From Patiriisocius sp047731265 (GTDB lineage: Bacteria; Bacteroidota; Bacteroidia; Flavobacteriales; Flavobacteriaceae), in contig NZ_CP159835.1 in the NCBI RefSeq assembly GCF_047731265.1, forward strand, positions 3,410,001 through 3,474,000: DNA of 64,000 nt, given 5' to 3'. This document shows, piece after piece, positions 9,565 through 18,201 of the stretch. A model generated the notes under the pieces. It saw nothing but the letters and a program-made list of their open reading frames with translations. It was not told where the DNA came from and did not search any database. Position 1 is the stretch's first letter, and the number at the start of each line of letters is the position of its first letter. Made by a program: the position numbers and the translations under genes.

Positions 9565-10377
9565 TTATTCAAAATGCACATTATTAGTGCTTGCAATAAA
9601 AAAAGAATTCAATAAATTTTCCTTGTTGTATTGCAAAGGTTCTTTAGTTAAAAAGTCTAATACCGAAACTCCTGCTGCCTGGCAAATAGCATGCCCCGCT
9701 GCGGTATCCCATTCCATAGTTGGGGCAAACCGAGGATACACATCTGCACTTCCTTCTGCAAGCAAACAAAATTTTAACGAACTCCCTTTAGTAATAACGG
9801 TAACGGGGTGTTGTTTTCTCTTGGCCTCTATATACCGTTTCGTCCTACTGTTTAAATGCGATCTACTTGTGGTAATCTTAAAAACTTGATCTTTTACTGA
9901 ATTGCCAAATAGTTTTTCTGAAGTTTTTAGAATCTCTGGAACCGTGGTAAAAGTTTCTGAATCAATAGTTGTTTTATAAGAAGCACCTCCAGTTGCCGAA
10001 GTATAATAAAGCAATTTAGTTACAGGAATATATAGTACTCCTAAAACAGGAGTTCCATTCTCGATAAGGGCTATATTTACCGTAAACTCCCCATTTCTGT
10101 TTATAAACTCTTTGGTTCCATCTAAGGGATCTACCATCCAACAACGGGTCCAATCTTTACGAATGGCATACGCTGTTTGCTTATTCTCTTCACTGATAAT
10201 TGGAATTTCGGTTTTCTCTAAGAAGCCCATTATAATCGCGTTGGCGTTACTATCGGCTTTCGTTAATGGAGAAGTATCCTTTTTATATTTAACAACAAAA
10301 TCTGTATCGTAGATCGATAAAATTTCCTGGCCTGCAAGAACTGCAGCGTTTATTGCAATTTGTAATAATTCTTCCAT
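9565..10377 (-). CDS. cysQ: 3'(2'),5'-bisphosphate nucleotidase
   Basis: Removes the 3' phosphate from PAP, the by-product of sulfate activation, giving AMP. The 270 residues are typical. The metal-binding signatures of the inositol monophosphatase superfamily are present: IISEENK near residue 62, CWMVDPLDGTKEFINRNGEF near 79-97, and EWDTAAGHAIC near 222. The KEF extension after DGT is typical of CysQ rather than SuhB. It is a single gene; the downstream neighbour is the polysaccharide operon and the upstream neighbour is dps in the opposite direction. A TATTTTTG promoter element lies 18 bp before the ATG. Confidence 0.93.
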   Translation of the reverse strand: MEELLQIAINAAVLAGQEILSIYDTDFVVKYKKDTSPLTKADSNANAIIMGFLEKTEIPIISEENKQTAYAIRKDWTRCWMVDPLDGTKEFINRNGEFTVNIALIENGTPVLGVLYIPVTKLLYYTSATGGASYKTTIDSETFTTVPEILKTSEKLFGNSVKDQVFKITTSRSHLNSRTKRYIEAKRKQHPVTVITKGSSLKFCLLAEGSADVYPRFAPTMEWDTAAGHAICQAAGVSVLDFLTKEPLQYNKENLLNSFFIASTNNVHFE

Positions 10378-10394
10378 AGAAAAACGAATTTAAA

Positions 10395-10402
10395 CAAAAA
10401 TA
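10395..10402 (-). promoter_or_regulatory. Candidate -7 element of cysQ
   Basis: The minus strand reads TATTTTTG, matching TAnnTTTG, 18 bp before the cysQ ATG. No upstream TTG at the usual distance was found. Confidence 0.4.
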
Positions 10403-10502
10403 GGCGTTTAAAAAATCTAAAGTCAGAAACAGAAACAACAATAAAAACATTTGTTAAGAAAATTCTTATACCGTTAAAAAAAGACTAAACCACTTGTTAA
10501 AA

Positions 10503-10533
10503 TTGCTTTCACCTCACAACCATTGTAACTTAG
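10503..10533 (+). promoter_or_regulatory. Candidate promoter of dps
   Basis: TTG at 10503-10505 is followed after 20 bp by TAACTTAG (10526-10533), a 7-of-8 match to TAnnTTTG. The dps ATG at 10550 is 17 bp downstream, giving a short leader. This fits the Bacteroidota housekeeping promoter layout. Confidence 0.5.
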
Positions 10534-10549
10534 GCGAAAACAAAACAAA

Positions 10550-11041
10550 ATGAATTATTTAAATTTAGACCTAGAAAAAACAACAAAAACAGCTAACGAA
10601 CTAAATGTTTTGTTAGCGGATTACCATTTATATTATCAAAAACTACGCAACTTTCATTGGAACGTAGTAGGAAAACATTTTTTTGATCTTCATGAAAAAT
10701 TTGAAGAAATGTATGATGATGCAAAGTTGAAAGTAGACGAAATCGCAGAACGTATTTTGACCTTGCGTTTTCAACCCGTTAGCAACTTTTCGCAATATTT
10801 AGAACTTTCAAATTTGAAAGAAAGTCCGTCGGAAACGAAGGCAACTGAAATGGTACAGGTATTACTAAAAGATCACGGTGCAATATTAAAGCAATTAAGA
10901 TTAATAATAGAAACGGCAGATGAGGCGAATGACGAAGGAACGATAGATATGGTAGGGTCATATATTGGAGAGTTAGAAAAAATTAGTTGGATGCTAGATG
11001 CTTGGTCTATGAATAGTGCAGCTACAAATTTAGAGGAGTAG
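10550..11041 (+). CDS. dps: Dps-family ferritin-like DNA-protection protein
   Basis: A 163-residue Dps protein that oxidises and stores iron using hydrogen peroxide and shields DNA. The ferroxidase signature is clear: NFHWNVVGKHFFDLHEKFEE around residues 38-57 supplies the inter-subunit His and the Asp and Glu ligands, followed by DEIAERILTL. The length matches 12-mer Dps rather than 24-mer ferritin. It is monocistronic with a plausible promoter just upstream. In other Bacteroidota dps is under OxyR control; an oxyR gene is present at 38012 in this window, but no OxyR site could be recognised here. Confidence 0.93.
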   Translation: MNYLNLDLEKTTKTANELNVLLADYHLYYQKLRNFHWNVVGKHFFDLHEKFEEMYDDAKLKVDEIAERILTLRFQPVSNFSQYLELSNLKESPSETKATEMVQVLLKDHGAILKQLRLIIETADEANDEGTIDMVGSYIGELEKISWMLDAWSMNSAATNLEE

Positions 11042-11091
11042 TTGTTCCAATGCAATTTGATGTCTTCTTTAAATTCCTGAAAACTTGAAAT

Positions 11092-11970
11092 ATGAAAACA
11101 CTTTTATTGTTAACTTTAATGATAACCACATCAAGTTGCTCCCAAGATTTTGGACAACTCCAAATAATAACATCTATGCCCAATGATAGGGTTGAAATAA
11201 GTGGTATTGAAAAAATGCACGGAAACCCCTATTTGTGGATGATTGAAGATGCTGGTAATAACGCTACTGTTTATACTTACAACATTCAATCAAAAAAAAT
11301 GGGACCAGAATACCCCATTACTAGAGCAAAAAACAAAGATTGGGAAGATATTACAAGCGACCAAAATGGGAATTTATACATTGGAGATTTTGGAAATAAC
11401 GAAGGAAAAAGAAAAGATTTAAAAATCTATAAACTTTCAGGAATTGCATCTGCAAAGTCAAATGACTCTATTACCAGTATTATCGAATTTAAGTTAGAAG
11501 ATCAAACTAAATTCCCCCCTAAAAAGAAAAATTTAAATGTTGATATTGAAGGTTTTTTCTATCACAAAAACTTTCTTTATCTCTTTACACGCAACAGAAG
11601 CAAAAATTTTGATGGCACCACAAAAATGTACAAACTCCCAGCGACACCAGGGAAGCATAAAGCTAAACTTGTGGGCACTTATAAAACCTGTAAGGACCAT
11701 AATGATTGTCAAATAACCGCTGCTGCCATAAATGAAAAGTCAAAAACCGTTGCCCTATTGAGCTACAATAAAGTTTGGATTATTAGAGACTATAAAAAAG
11801 ATAATTTTTTAGACGGAGACATAACTGAAATTAAGCTTGGTCATTCATCACAAAAAGAGAGTGTCACTTTTAAAGATAAAAACACACTTTATATTGCTGA
11901 TGAAAGAAGTGGACCAGATGGCGGAAATCTGTATGAATTGGATATTAAGAAAGCGCTTAAACATAAATAG
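11092..11970 (+). CDS. Putative lipoprotein, beta-propeller-like
   Basis: 292 residues with a lipoprotein signal: a short hydrophobic run ending in MITTSSC, so Cys16 is the likely lipidated residue. The rest is rich in alternating beta strands with repeated short motifs such as NLYIGDFGNN, FLYLFTRNRS and TLYIADERSG, which suggests a beta-propeller. I recognise no catalytic motif. It lies 50 bp after dps on the same strand and converges on the phosphatase-barrel gene. Function unknown; a periplasmic or surface binding role is only inference from the fold pattern. Confidence 0.7.
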   Translation: MKTLLLLTLMITTSSCSQDFGQLQIITSMPNDRVEISGIEKMHGNPYLWMIEDAGNNATVYTYNIQSKKMGPEYPITRAKNKDWEDITSDQNGNLYIGDFGNNEGKRKDLKIYKLSGIASAKSNDSITSIIEFKLEDQTKFPPKKKNLNVDIEGFFYHKNFLYLFTRNRSKNFDGTTKMYKLPATPGKHKAKLVGTYKTCKDHNDCQITAAAINEKSKTVALLSYNKVWIIRDYKKDNFLDGDITEIKLGHSSQKESVTFKDKNTLYIADERSGPDGGNLYELDIKKALKHK

Positions 11971-12007
11971 TTGTTCGAAGTGGCATGTAATTATTTTAAT
12001 TATCCTT

Positions 12008-15000
12008 TTAAAAATTAAAGCCTAATCCAAAAATAAATCGCGTTCCTTCCGCAGAATTGAAGGCGCTAAAGGTTGCTCCCAATCCTCCAGAACTATTTAT
12101 CCAAAATCCACCTCCTCTGGAATTATGCCAACATTCTGAATTGCCTGATGGCGTCCATACCCTTCCTAAATCTACTCCAGCAAAAACACCCATTTGAACT
12201 GGGAAAAGTGCTATGTTAAACTCATTAAAACTATACCGTAAATCTGCACTACCTGAGAGTGAACTCTTACCTGTAAAACGCTCTTCTCTAAATCCTCTAA
12301 GACCACTGTTTGCCCCTATTTGTGCTCCTTGATAAAACTCAAATTGGTTGCCAAAATTAAATTGGGCCTGTACATTCGTTTTTAAAACAAACCGTTCTGA
12401 TTTTACAATTGCATTATAAAATGTTAGTTTCGATTTTAAATAACCAAATACCCTCGAAAAATCTTCCATATTATCAGTCACTCCAGCAGTAAGATTAAAA
12501 ACCATTCCACGTTTGGGATTTAAAGGATTATCAAAACTTCGATAGTCATAAGCTCCTTCTAAGGTGCCGAAATATTTTGTTTCTTCGATAGTCACATTTC
12601 CTTTATCTTGATACAAAGGGTTTAATGACTCTGCCAATCTAAAAGAATCTGCTTTTAAGAAAAGCCTAAAAACACTCCCAAAACTAGCATTGCGAATGAG
12701 TCCAATCTTCGCTGTATTATTTTGTAGCTCGACCCTATTAAAATCATTGTTCACTAAGTCTTCAGCGTTGACAGATTCATTTCCATATCCAAAATAATTC
12801 ACAGTATAATTAGGGCTTGTAAGCCGAAGTCCAATACTTAAATTACTATCGCCTATTGAGTTTGCAAACTCCCCATTATATTCTATATCAAAACTTTGTG
12901 TGTCAAAATAATACCCGCCTTGGACAGCGTGCCTTTTTGCAAAGGGATTCTGCTGAAAGCTTTTCACTGTATACTCAAATTGAAGTCCAACGTTAAAACC
13001 ATCATCAGGATTATAACCTAATGCCGGTGCGTATCTATACTCACTATTTATATTTTTTCGGTAATCATAGGTATTCAGGTTGTACAAATTTGTAAAAATG
13101 AGTTTCCCATGATTCTGATCAGGAATTATTGTCTTCTCCTCTTTATAATCGTAAAACTTAACACTTCTACCTTCATTAATATCAAAAACATCAGTTCCCC
13201 TTCCTCCTATTACCCTAACATAAATGGGATCGTTGTCTTCTCCATTTATCACAAACGAATCATTACCATCAAGCCCATACACCCAAAGCTCTCGTGTATT
13301 TTTACGAGAAAGCGTTTTGTCTGTAATAAGGTCTCCCAAAACACCATTTTCATAGGTGTACGTTTTTACATTAGTACTGCCACCTGAGAGTCTTGTGATT
13401 TCAAAGTAGTCTTCACTATCCGTTCCAATAATGGTTTTTAAATTGGCCAGATAGTCGTAGTAGGTATTCGCAATTTCAGCAAGGTTATTCCTTCTTCCTT
13501 TTAATGTATTTTTTATACGCGCTAATGATTCGTCTTGTACTTCTTCTGGCACATCATCAAAAGCTGCATCAATTAGCTCGTCTGTTAGTTGTGATTGGAT
13601 AAAATGAGCGGCATAGTTCCATTGGTTTCTCCCAGACATCTGCAACAATGCACGATCTAATAAGATCCCTTCTTCATTAAACCATTGCAAATTACTCAAA
13701 TCTTCTCGATACTCATGAATTACACGAGTGCCTCCAAATAGAGCTCCCGCTACATTTAAAATATTTCCATCTAAACTTGCGAAAGCATCATCTCTATTTC
13801 TTGGAATGGGAACAAATAAATTTTTTCCTTCACGCGTATACTCCGCCCATCTCCAGTGATCCGGTTCTCTATCCCAATCGCCAATAAGCATATCAAAAAG
13901 ACGTGATAAAATATAACTCTCTTCGTCAACTTTGAGGCTCTTATCTTTTCGCAGCTTTATCAGAATATCATCGGTAGTTTCTACATCTACAGGATATCTA
14001 AATGTTCGCTCCCCATAACTTTCTTCAGTCGGTTCCAGAGAAATAAAATAAAGCGCATCACCAAAGTTTTCATTATAAAGCCCAAGCGTATTTTGCTTTG
14101 GGATATAATACAACTCAGGTTGTGTATAAAATATATTTATAGCACCGGCCATCCTTGGTATTGTCATACCAGCATAAGGATGTGAAGCGGTATAAAAGTC
14201 TGCGTTAAAGTTATCTGGAATTAATATTTCATTCGTTTTACCTTTCTCTATATTTTCTCCAGTATTACTGTCAAATGTGAGTGGTCTTTTGTAGCTTAAG
14301 GAGTTATTTTTGAGTGCACGCATTCTATAAAACTTGCCAGACCTACTGCGAAGTCTAAGTGTGTTATAATCTTTCTTTCCTGTTTCTCTAACGACTTCCA
14401 TTCCGCCATACAGGGTGTCTAAGACCGCTACTTTTGCCATTACCGCTGTATGGTAAACTTCTTTATATGTACCCCCCCAAATAGTATTAAAAAACAATGC
14501 TTGTTTTAAACTATCTTGTTCATCAATAGATATTTCTATCTCCTCTGGATAGGCAGTGTACTCATCTATATTTTTATAAATTTTATTAGGTGGATATAAC
14601 TCTTTTTGAAAAACAAGTTTTGGCTTATTGTTTTCCCCTTTAATAAAATAGCGAACCCAAGAAGATCCATCTTTAAAAACCGTCATAATGGCAAATCCCT
14701 GGGCTCCAGTGGTAAACAATGCGTCTTTTCCCAGCGATGCAGCACTTTCTTTAGAGCCACTTCCAGATAAAATTTGAATAAGTCCATCTTTTTCATGATG
14801 CTGGAGTGTATGCTCGTGACCAGAAGCAAAAACGATACGCCCATATTTTTTAGCGAGTGACCCAAGTTTCACCATAAAATTGTTGTACCGTTCGTTATAC
14901 CTATCCTGAATAGAAACCCCACCTTGTGCTCTAATTTGAGTAACTAACGAAGATAATACTGGTAAAGGAATCTTTTTTTGAGTGATATATAAATGTTTTT

Positions 15001-15718
15001 CTAAAGCAAAGTATCCACCATGTGTACCATTGGTAAACATGGGATGGTGCATAGTAAAAAGAATCGTTTTGTTTTGGTTTTTCTCAAATTCTAATTCGAG
15101 CTCAATTAAGAACTTTTCTCGGGTTTTAATTTCACAATACTCGTTGATGTCTGGATTGGCATTCCAATCCTCAAGATACCATTGAGAATCTATCATTATA
15201 AGTTGAACAGTCTCAGAAACCGAAACACTTGTTAATGGGCAACCATTGCTAGGTTGCAATAATTCTTTGCCGTTTGAAGTTTCTCTAAGATACTCCTCTT
15301 GCCTTTTTACACCTCTTAAACCATTGTTATACCATTCGTGGTTTCCAGGAATAAAATACATGGTTCCGTTAAAACCATCTAGACTATTTATCTGAGCATC
15401 TAATTGATATTCGGCTCTTTTTCTATCTGGATCATTTTCCAAAGGCATCCCATCGGGATAGATGTTATCTCCTAAAAAAACTGCATAATCGTTTGTAGAG
15501 GGATTCTCTTTTAAATAATCTTGAACCACTTGTAATCCTTCGCTTAATCCTCCTTTGGGTGATTTTCCAGCATCACCGATAAGAAAAAAAGTTTCTTCGA
15601 TTTCTTTGTTCACCGGAAAGTCTTCTAATGGTTCAGAAGATCTGTATTGTGGCTCATAAAGGGCACAAGACACAAAAATAAATGAAGTAAAGAGTAGTAG
15701 TATTTTTTTAATATCCAT
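12008..15718 (-). CDS. Calcineurin-type metallophosphatase fused to an Omp85/BamA-like outer-membrane barrel
   Basis: A 1236-residue lipoprotein precursor; the lipobox FVSC gives Cys18. Residues 45-340 hold the five metallophosphoesterase blocks: LIGDAGK, FLGDNIYPDG, IPGNHEWYNNG, TMHHPMFTNG and ASGHEHTLQHH. A middle part of about 500 residues contains DREPDHWRWAEY and FVPIPRNRDDAFA, not a fold I can name. The last 350 or so residues read as beta-barrel strands, with the surface-antigen-like GSADLRYSFNEF, GVFAGVDLGRVW and a terminal aromatic (FIFGLGFNF). No POTRA repeats are visible. It probably presents an enzyme domain at the outer membrane. Substrate unknown. Monocistronic. Confidence 0.88.
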   Translation of the reverse strand: MDIKKILLLFTSFIFVSCALYEPQYRSSEPLEDFPVNKEIEETFFLIGDAGKSPKGGLSEGLQVVQDYLKENPSTNDYAVFLGDNIYPDGMPLENDPDRKRAEYQLDAQINSLDGFNGTMYFIPGNHEWYNNGLRGVKRQEEYLRETSNGKELLQPSNGCPLTSVSVSETVQLIMIDSQWYLEDWNANPDINEYCEIKTREKFLIELELEFEKNQNKTILFTMHHPMFTNGTHGGYFALEKHLYITQKKIPLPVLSSLVTQIRAQGGVSIQDRYNERYNNFMVKLGSLAKKYGRIVFASGHEHTLQHHEKDGLIQILSGSGSKESAASLGKDALFTTGAQGFAIMTVFKDGSSWVRYFIKGENNKPKLVFQKELYPPNKIYKNIDEYTAYPEEIEISIDEQDSLKQALFFNTIWGGTYKEVYHTAVMAKVAVLDTLYGGMEVVRETGKKDYNTLRLRSRSGKFYRMRALKNNSLSYKRPLTFDSNTGENIEKGKTNEILIPDNFNADFYTASHPYAGMTIPRMAGAINIFYTQPELYYIPKQNTLGLYNENFGDALYFISLEPTEESYGERTFRYPVDVETTDDILIKLRKDKSLKVDEESYILSRLFDMLIGDWDREPDHWRWAEYTREGKNLFVPIPRNRDDAFASLDGNILNVAGALFGGTRVIHEYREDLSNLQWFNEEGILLDRALLQMSGRNQWNYAAHFIQSQLTDELIDAAFDDVPEEVQDESLARIKNTLKGRRNNLAEIANTYYDYLANLKTIIGTDSEDYFEITRLSGGSTNVKTYTYENGVLGDLITDKTLSRKNTRELWVYGLDGNDSFVINGEDNDPIYVRVIGGRGTDVFDINEGRSVKFYDYKEEKTIIPDQNHGKLIFTNLYNLNTYDYRKNINSEYRYAPALGYNPDDGFNVGLQFEYTVKSFQQNPFAKRHAVQGGYYFDTQSFDIEYNGEFANSIGDSNLSIGLRLTSPNYTVNYFGYGNESVNAEDLVNNDFNRVELQNNTAKIGLIRNASFGSVFRLFLKADSFRLAESLNPLYQDKGNVTIEETKYFGTLEGAYDYRSFDNPLNPKRGMVFNLTAGVTDNMEDFSRVFGYLKSKLTFYNAIVKSERFVLKTNVQAQFNFGNQFEFYQGAQIGANSGLRGFREERFTGKSSLSGSADLRYSFNEFNIALFPVQMGVFAGVDLGRVWTPSGNSECWHNSRGGGFWINSSGGLGATFSAFNSAEGTRFIFGLGFNF

Positions 15719-15843
15719 AAATAAACGGTCGTATCAATTCAATTCTGGTAATTTAATACTAAAAGTTATATTGCTGTTAATTATTGAAAAAAAAATATAA
15801 CCTTTAACTTTTTTAGTAATTTGATGTCCAAATTTATAGTTAT

Positions 15844-17061
15844 ATGAGCAATATTATATCAGAAACTGATGATTTTATATTACATCTTTTTAAAGAGAAA
15901 CTACCTAATAATTTTGTCTATCATAATTATACCCATTCAAAAAGAGTCTATAAAAGTATAATCCAAATTATTAACAACGCACAAATTAATATTAGAGACA
16001 CCACCATACTCAAGCTAGCAGCATTATTGCACGATACTGGATATATTAAAATGTGTGAAGGGCATGAGGAAGAGAGCGCTATTATTGCAAAAGAATGGTT
16101 GGAATCTAAGAATGTTGAACCAGATATAATTGAAGGCGTAGAAAAGTGCATCTTAGCTACTAAATTTGACAAAGAACCCAATGACAAATTGGAAGAAATA
16201 ATTCGAGATGCAGATGCATCGCACTTTGGTAAAGACTATTTTAACGAAGCGAGCGAATTCTTAAGACAAGAGTACAAAGAACAGGGCATACGAGAATATA
16301 CTCCAACAGAGTGGCGTAATGAAAACATAAAGGTATTCGTGAAAAAGCATCAGTTTTATAGCGAATATGCTATTAAAAATTGGCAGCCGCAGAAAGATAA
16401 AAACCTTTCAAAACTTATTAAAAATAAAAAGAAAGCCAAAGCCAATATCAAAAAGGAGATAATGAAGGCGGAACTTAAAGCAAAATACAAAGATGAAAGC
16501 CCAGAACGTGGTATTCAAAGTTTTTTCCGCACCGCATTAAAAAACCACATAAAACTAAGTGATATTGCAGATACAAAAGCCAATATTTTACTTTCTGTAA
16601 ATGCTATTATTATTTCTCTTGTGTTGTCTAATTTACTGTCAAAATTAGATAACAATGCGTTCTTAGTAATCCCGACGGCAATTTTTGTTGTATCGAGTGC
16701 AATTACGATGATCCTTTCAGTGATTGCTACGAGGCCTAATGTTACACAGGGCGAATTTACTAAAGAAGACGTTGCTAATAAAACAGTAAACCTTACCTTC
16801 TTTGGGAACTTTCATAAAATGGATCTAACACAATACGAATGGGCGATAAAAGAATTAATAAACGATAGAGATTATATTTACTCTTCTATGACCAAGGACC
16901 TTTATTTCCTCGGAAAAGTACTGGACAGAAAATATAGGATTCTTCGATATACCTACACCATATTTGTAATAGGGACCATTGTTTCAATCATTGCATTTGC
17001 CATATCGTTTTACATGAGCGGACAACCTACGGAAGCGTTAATTCAAGTGCCGTTAAATTAA
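15844..17061 (+). CDS. HD-domain protein with C-terminal Pycsar-effector-like membrane domain (DUF5706/PycTM)
   Basis: A 405-residue two-part protein. Residues 1-185 are an HD phosphohydrolase: His31 (NYTHSKR), His63-Asp64 (LLHDTGYI), His74 and Asp122/Asp124 (RDADASHFG) are the expected metal ligands. A Lys-rich helix (190-217) links to a membrane part with helices near 246-266, 272-293 and 374-395. The segment IADTKANILLSVNAIIIS resembles the opening of the PycTM domain found in effectors of Pycsar anti-phage systems. No nucleotide cyclase gene is nearby, so membership of a defence system is not shown. HD domains of this type often cleave nucleotides; the substrate is unknown. Confidence 0.82.
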   Translation: MSNIISETDDFILHLFKEKLPNNFVYHNYTHSKRVYKSIIQIINNAQINIRDTTILKLAALLHDTGYIKMCEGHEEESAIIAKEWLESKNVEPDIIEGVEKCILATKFDKEPNDKLEEIIRDADASHFGKDYFNEASEFLRQEYKEQGIREYTPTEWRNENIKVFVKKHQFYSEYAIKNWQPQKDKNLSKLIKNKKKAKANIKKEIMKAELKAKYKDESPERGIQSFFRTALKNHIKLSDIADTKANILLSVNAIIISLVLSNLLSKLDNNAFLVIPTAIFVVSSAITMILSVIATRPNVTQGEFTKEDVANKTVNLTFFGNFHKMDLTQYEWAIKELINDRDYIYSSMTKDLYFLGKVLDRKYRILRYTYTIFVIGTIVSIIAFAISFYMSGQPTEALIQVPLN

Positions 17062-17159
17062 TAAATGAAGTTTTAGACGAACAAATAAAGACTCTGAATA
17101 CCTAACCATTTTCAGGAACGAATTTCTTATAGTTATAAATTCACTTAAAATACTTTAAA

Positions 17160-17546
17160 ATGAAAACAGATCTATACACAAAAACCATTTTGACCATCAT
17201 TGCTATTTGCTTAAGTATTAATATTGTTAAAGATTTTGATATTATCCCTGCGGCCTTTGCTGGGAACACTTCCGTTATAAATGATTCTATTTACAACACA
17301 TCGGCTATTGATAACACTTATCGTCTAGTAAAAGTTAACGACGCGGAAACACTTGATGTACGTATCGTTGATATCAACACCTATGACGAACTCAATGTAA
17401 ATATAAAAAGTATAGACAGCTACGATGAGATGAAAGTAAATATTAAAAGTATCGATACTCAGGACGAATTAGATGTTAATATAGATGAAGTTGCAGGCGC
17501 TGCTGTAAGCACTTACAATCCTATCCCCGTAAAAATTAAAGAATAA
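17160..17546 (+). CDS. Small exported/anchored protein with DE-VNI repeats
   Basis: 128 residues with an N-terminal hydrophobic segment (residues 9-24), then a hydrophilic body in which a unit of about 16 residues recurs: TYDELNVNIKSID, SYDEMKVNIKSID and TQDELDVNIDEV, preceded by ETLDVRIVDIN. The repeat pattern of alternating hydrophobic residues suggests beta hairpins on the periplasmic side. I recognise the general type from flavobacterial genomes as an uncharacterised family but know no function. It lies between the HD-PycTM gene and the sigma-factor gene on the same strand. Confidence 0.65.
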   Translation: MKTDLYTKTILTIIAICLSINIVKDFDIIPAAFAGNTSVINDSIYNTSAIDNTYRLVKVNDAETLDVRIVDINTYDELNVNIKSIDSYDEMKVNIKSIDTQDELDVNIDEVAGAAVSTYNPIPVKIKE

Positions 17547-17603
17547 AGAATAAAGAACCTTGAAAAATAAAAGAACAAAACTAAAATCTTAAAACTAATC
17601 TCT

Positions 17604-17616
17604 CCTGCCAGGCAGG
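17604..17616. repeat. Short perfect inverted repeat
   Basis: CCTGCC-A-GGCAGG, 6-bp GC-rich arms around one base, in an otherwise very AT-rich gap between the repeat-protein gene and the sigma-factor gene. It is followed by GGGGATTTAAAAAAA. Too short for a confident terminator; it may be a remnant of a dispersed intergenic repeat or part of a weak hairpin. Confidence 0.35.
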
Positions 17617-17702
17617 TTGGGGATTTAAAAAAATAAATAGATGCCCATTGTAACAATACTATAATACATAGTACTAATACAACAGCTAACATAAACAACC
17701 TT

Positions 17703-18197
17703 TTGAACAAAGAACTTGAACATAATTTTGTAACCCAACTAGAACAAAATCAAAACATTGTGCATAAGATCTGTAGGCTGTACACAAACAGTCAGGACGC
17801 ACACAATGACTTGTTTCAGGAAATCACCATCCAGTTATGGCGTGCTTTTCCTAAATTCAGAGGCGATTCAAAATTTAGTACTTGGATGTATAGAGTAGCT
17901 TTAAATACGGCAATTACACTATATCGAAAAAATAAACGACGCGTAAAGACACAAGATTTTGAAGGAGTTAGTTTTAAAATAAAATCAGAACCTTACGACG
18001 ATACAGTAGAAGAACAATTAAAATTAATGTACTCCGCAGTAAAGAACTTAAATGATATTGACAAAGCCCTTGTCTTTTTATATTTAGAAGACAAAAACTA
18101 TCGCGAAATTTCAGAAACATTAGGTATTAGCGAAGTAAACGCACGCGTTAAAATGAATAGAATAAAAGGAAAATTAAGAAACGTAATAAATCCGTAA
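17703..18197 (+). CDS. ECF-type RNA polymerase sigma factor
   Basis: 164 residues with sigma region 2 (NDLFQEITIQLWRAFPKFRG and FSTWMYRVALNTAITLYRKN) and region 4 (DIDKALVFLYLEDKNYREIS, then LGISEVNARVKMNRIKGKL), the normal ECF size and order. The frame is closed by a stop at 17634-17636 and holds no ATG before the conserved part; the only usual start codon is TTG at 17703. It precedes by 4 bp a membrane protein gene that is probably its regulator. The promoters it recognises cannot be told from this window. Confidence 0.88.
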   Translation: MNKELEHNFVTQLEQNQNIVHKICRLYTNSQDAHNDLFQEITIQLWRAFPKFRGDSKFSTWMYRVALNTAITLYRKNKRRVKTQDFEGVSFKIKSEPYDDTVEEQLKLMYSAVKNLNDIDKALVFLYLEDKNYREISETLGISEVNARVKMNRIKGKLRNVINP

Positions 18198-18201
18198 TGC
18201 C

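Noticed and set aside
9497..9889. 130-residue plus-strand open frame partly over cysQ
   Set aside because: Most of it is antisense to the conserved cysQ active-site coding region, and the non-overlapping part shows no protein-like pattern.
17513..17710. 65-residue minus-strand frame between the repeat-protein and sigma-factor genes
   Set aside because: It reaches into both neighbouring genes and includes the CCTGCC inverted repeat; no conserved sequence was recognised.
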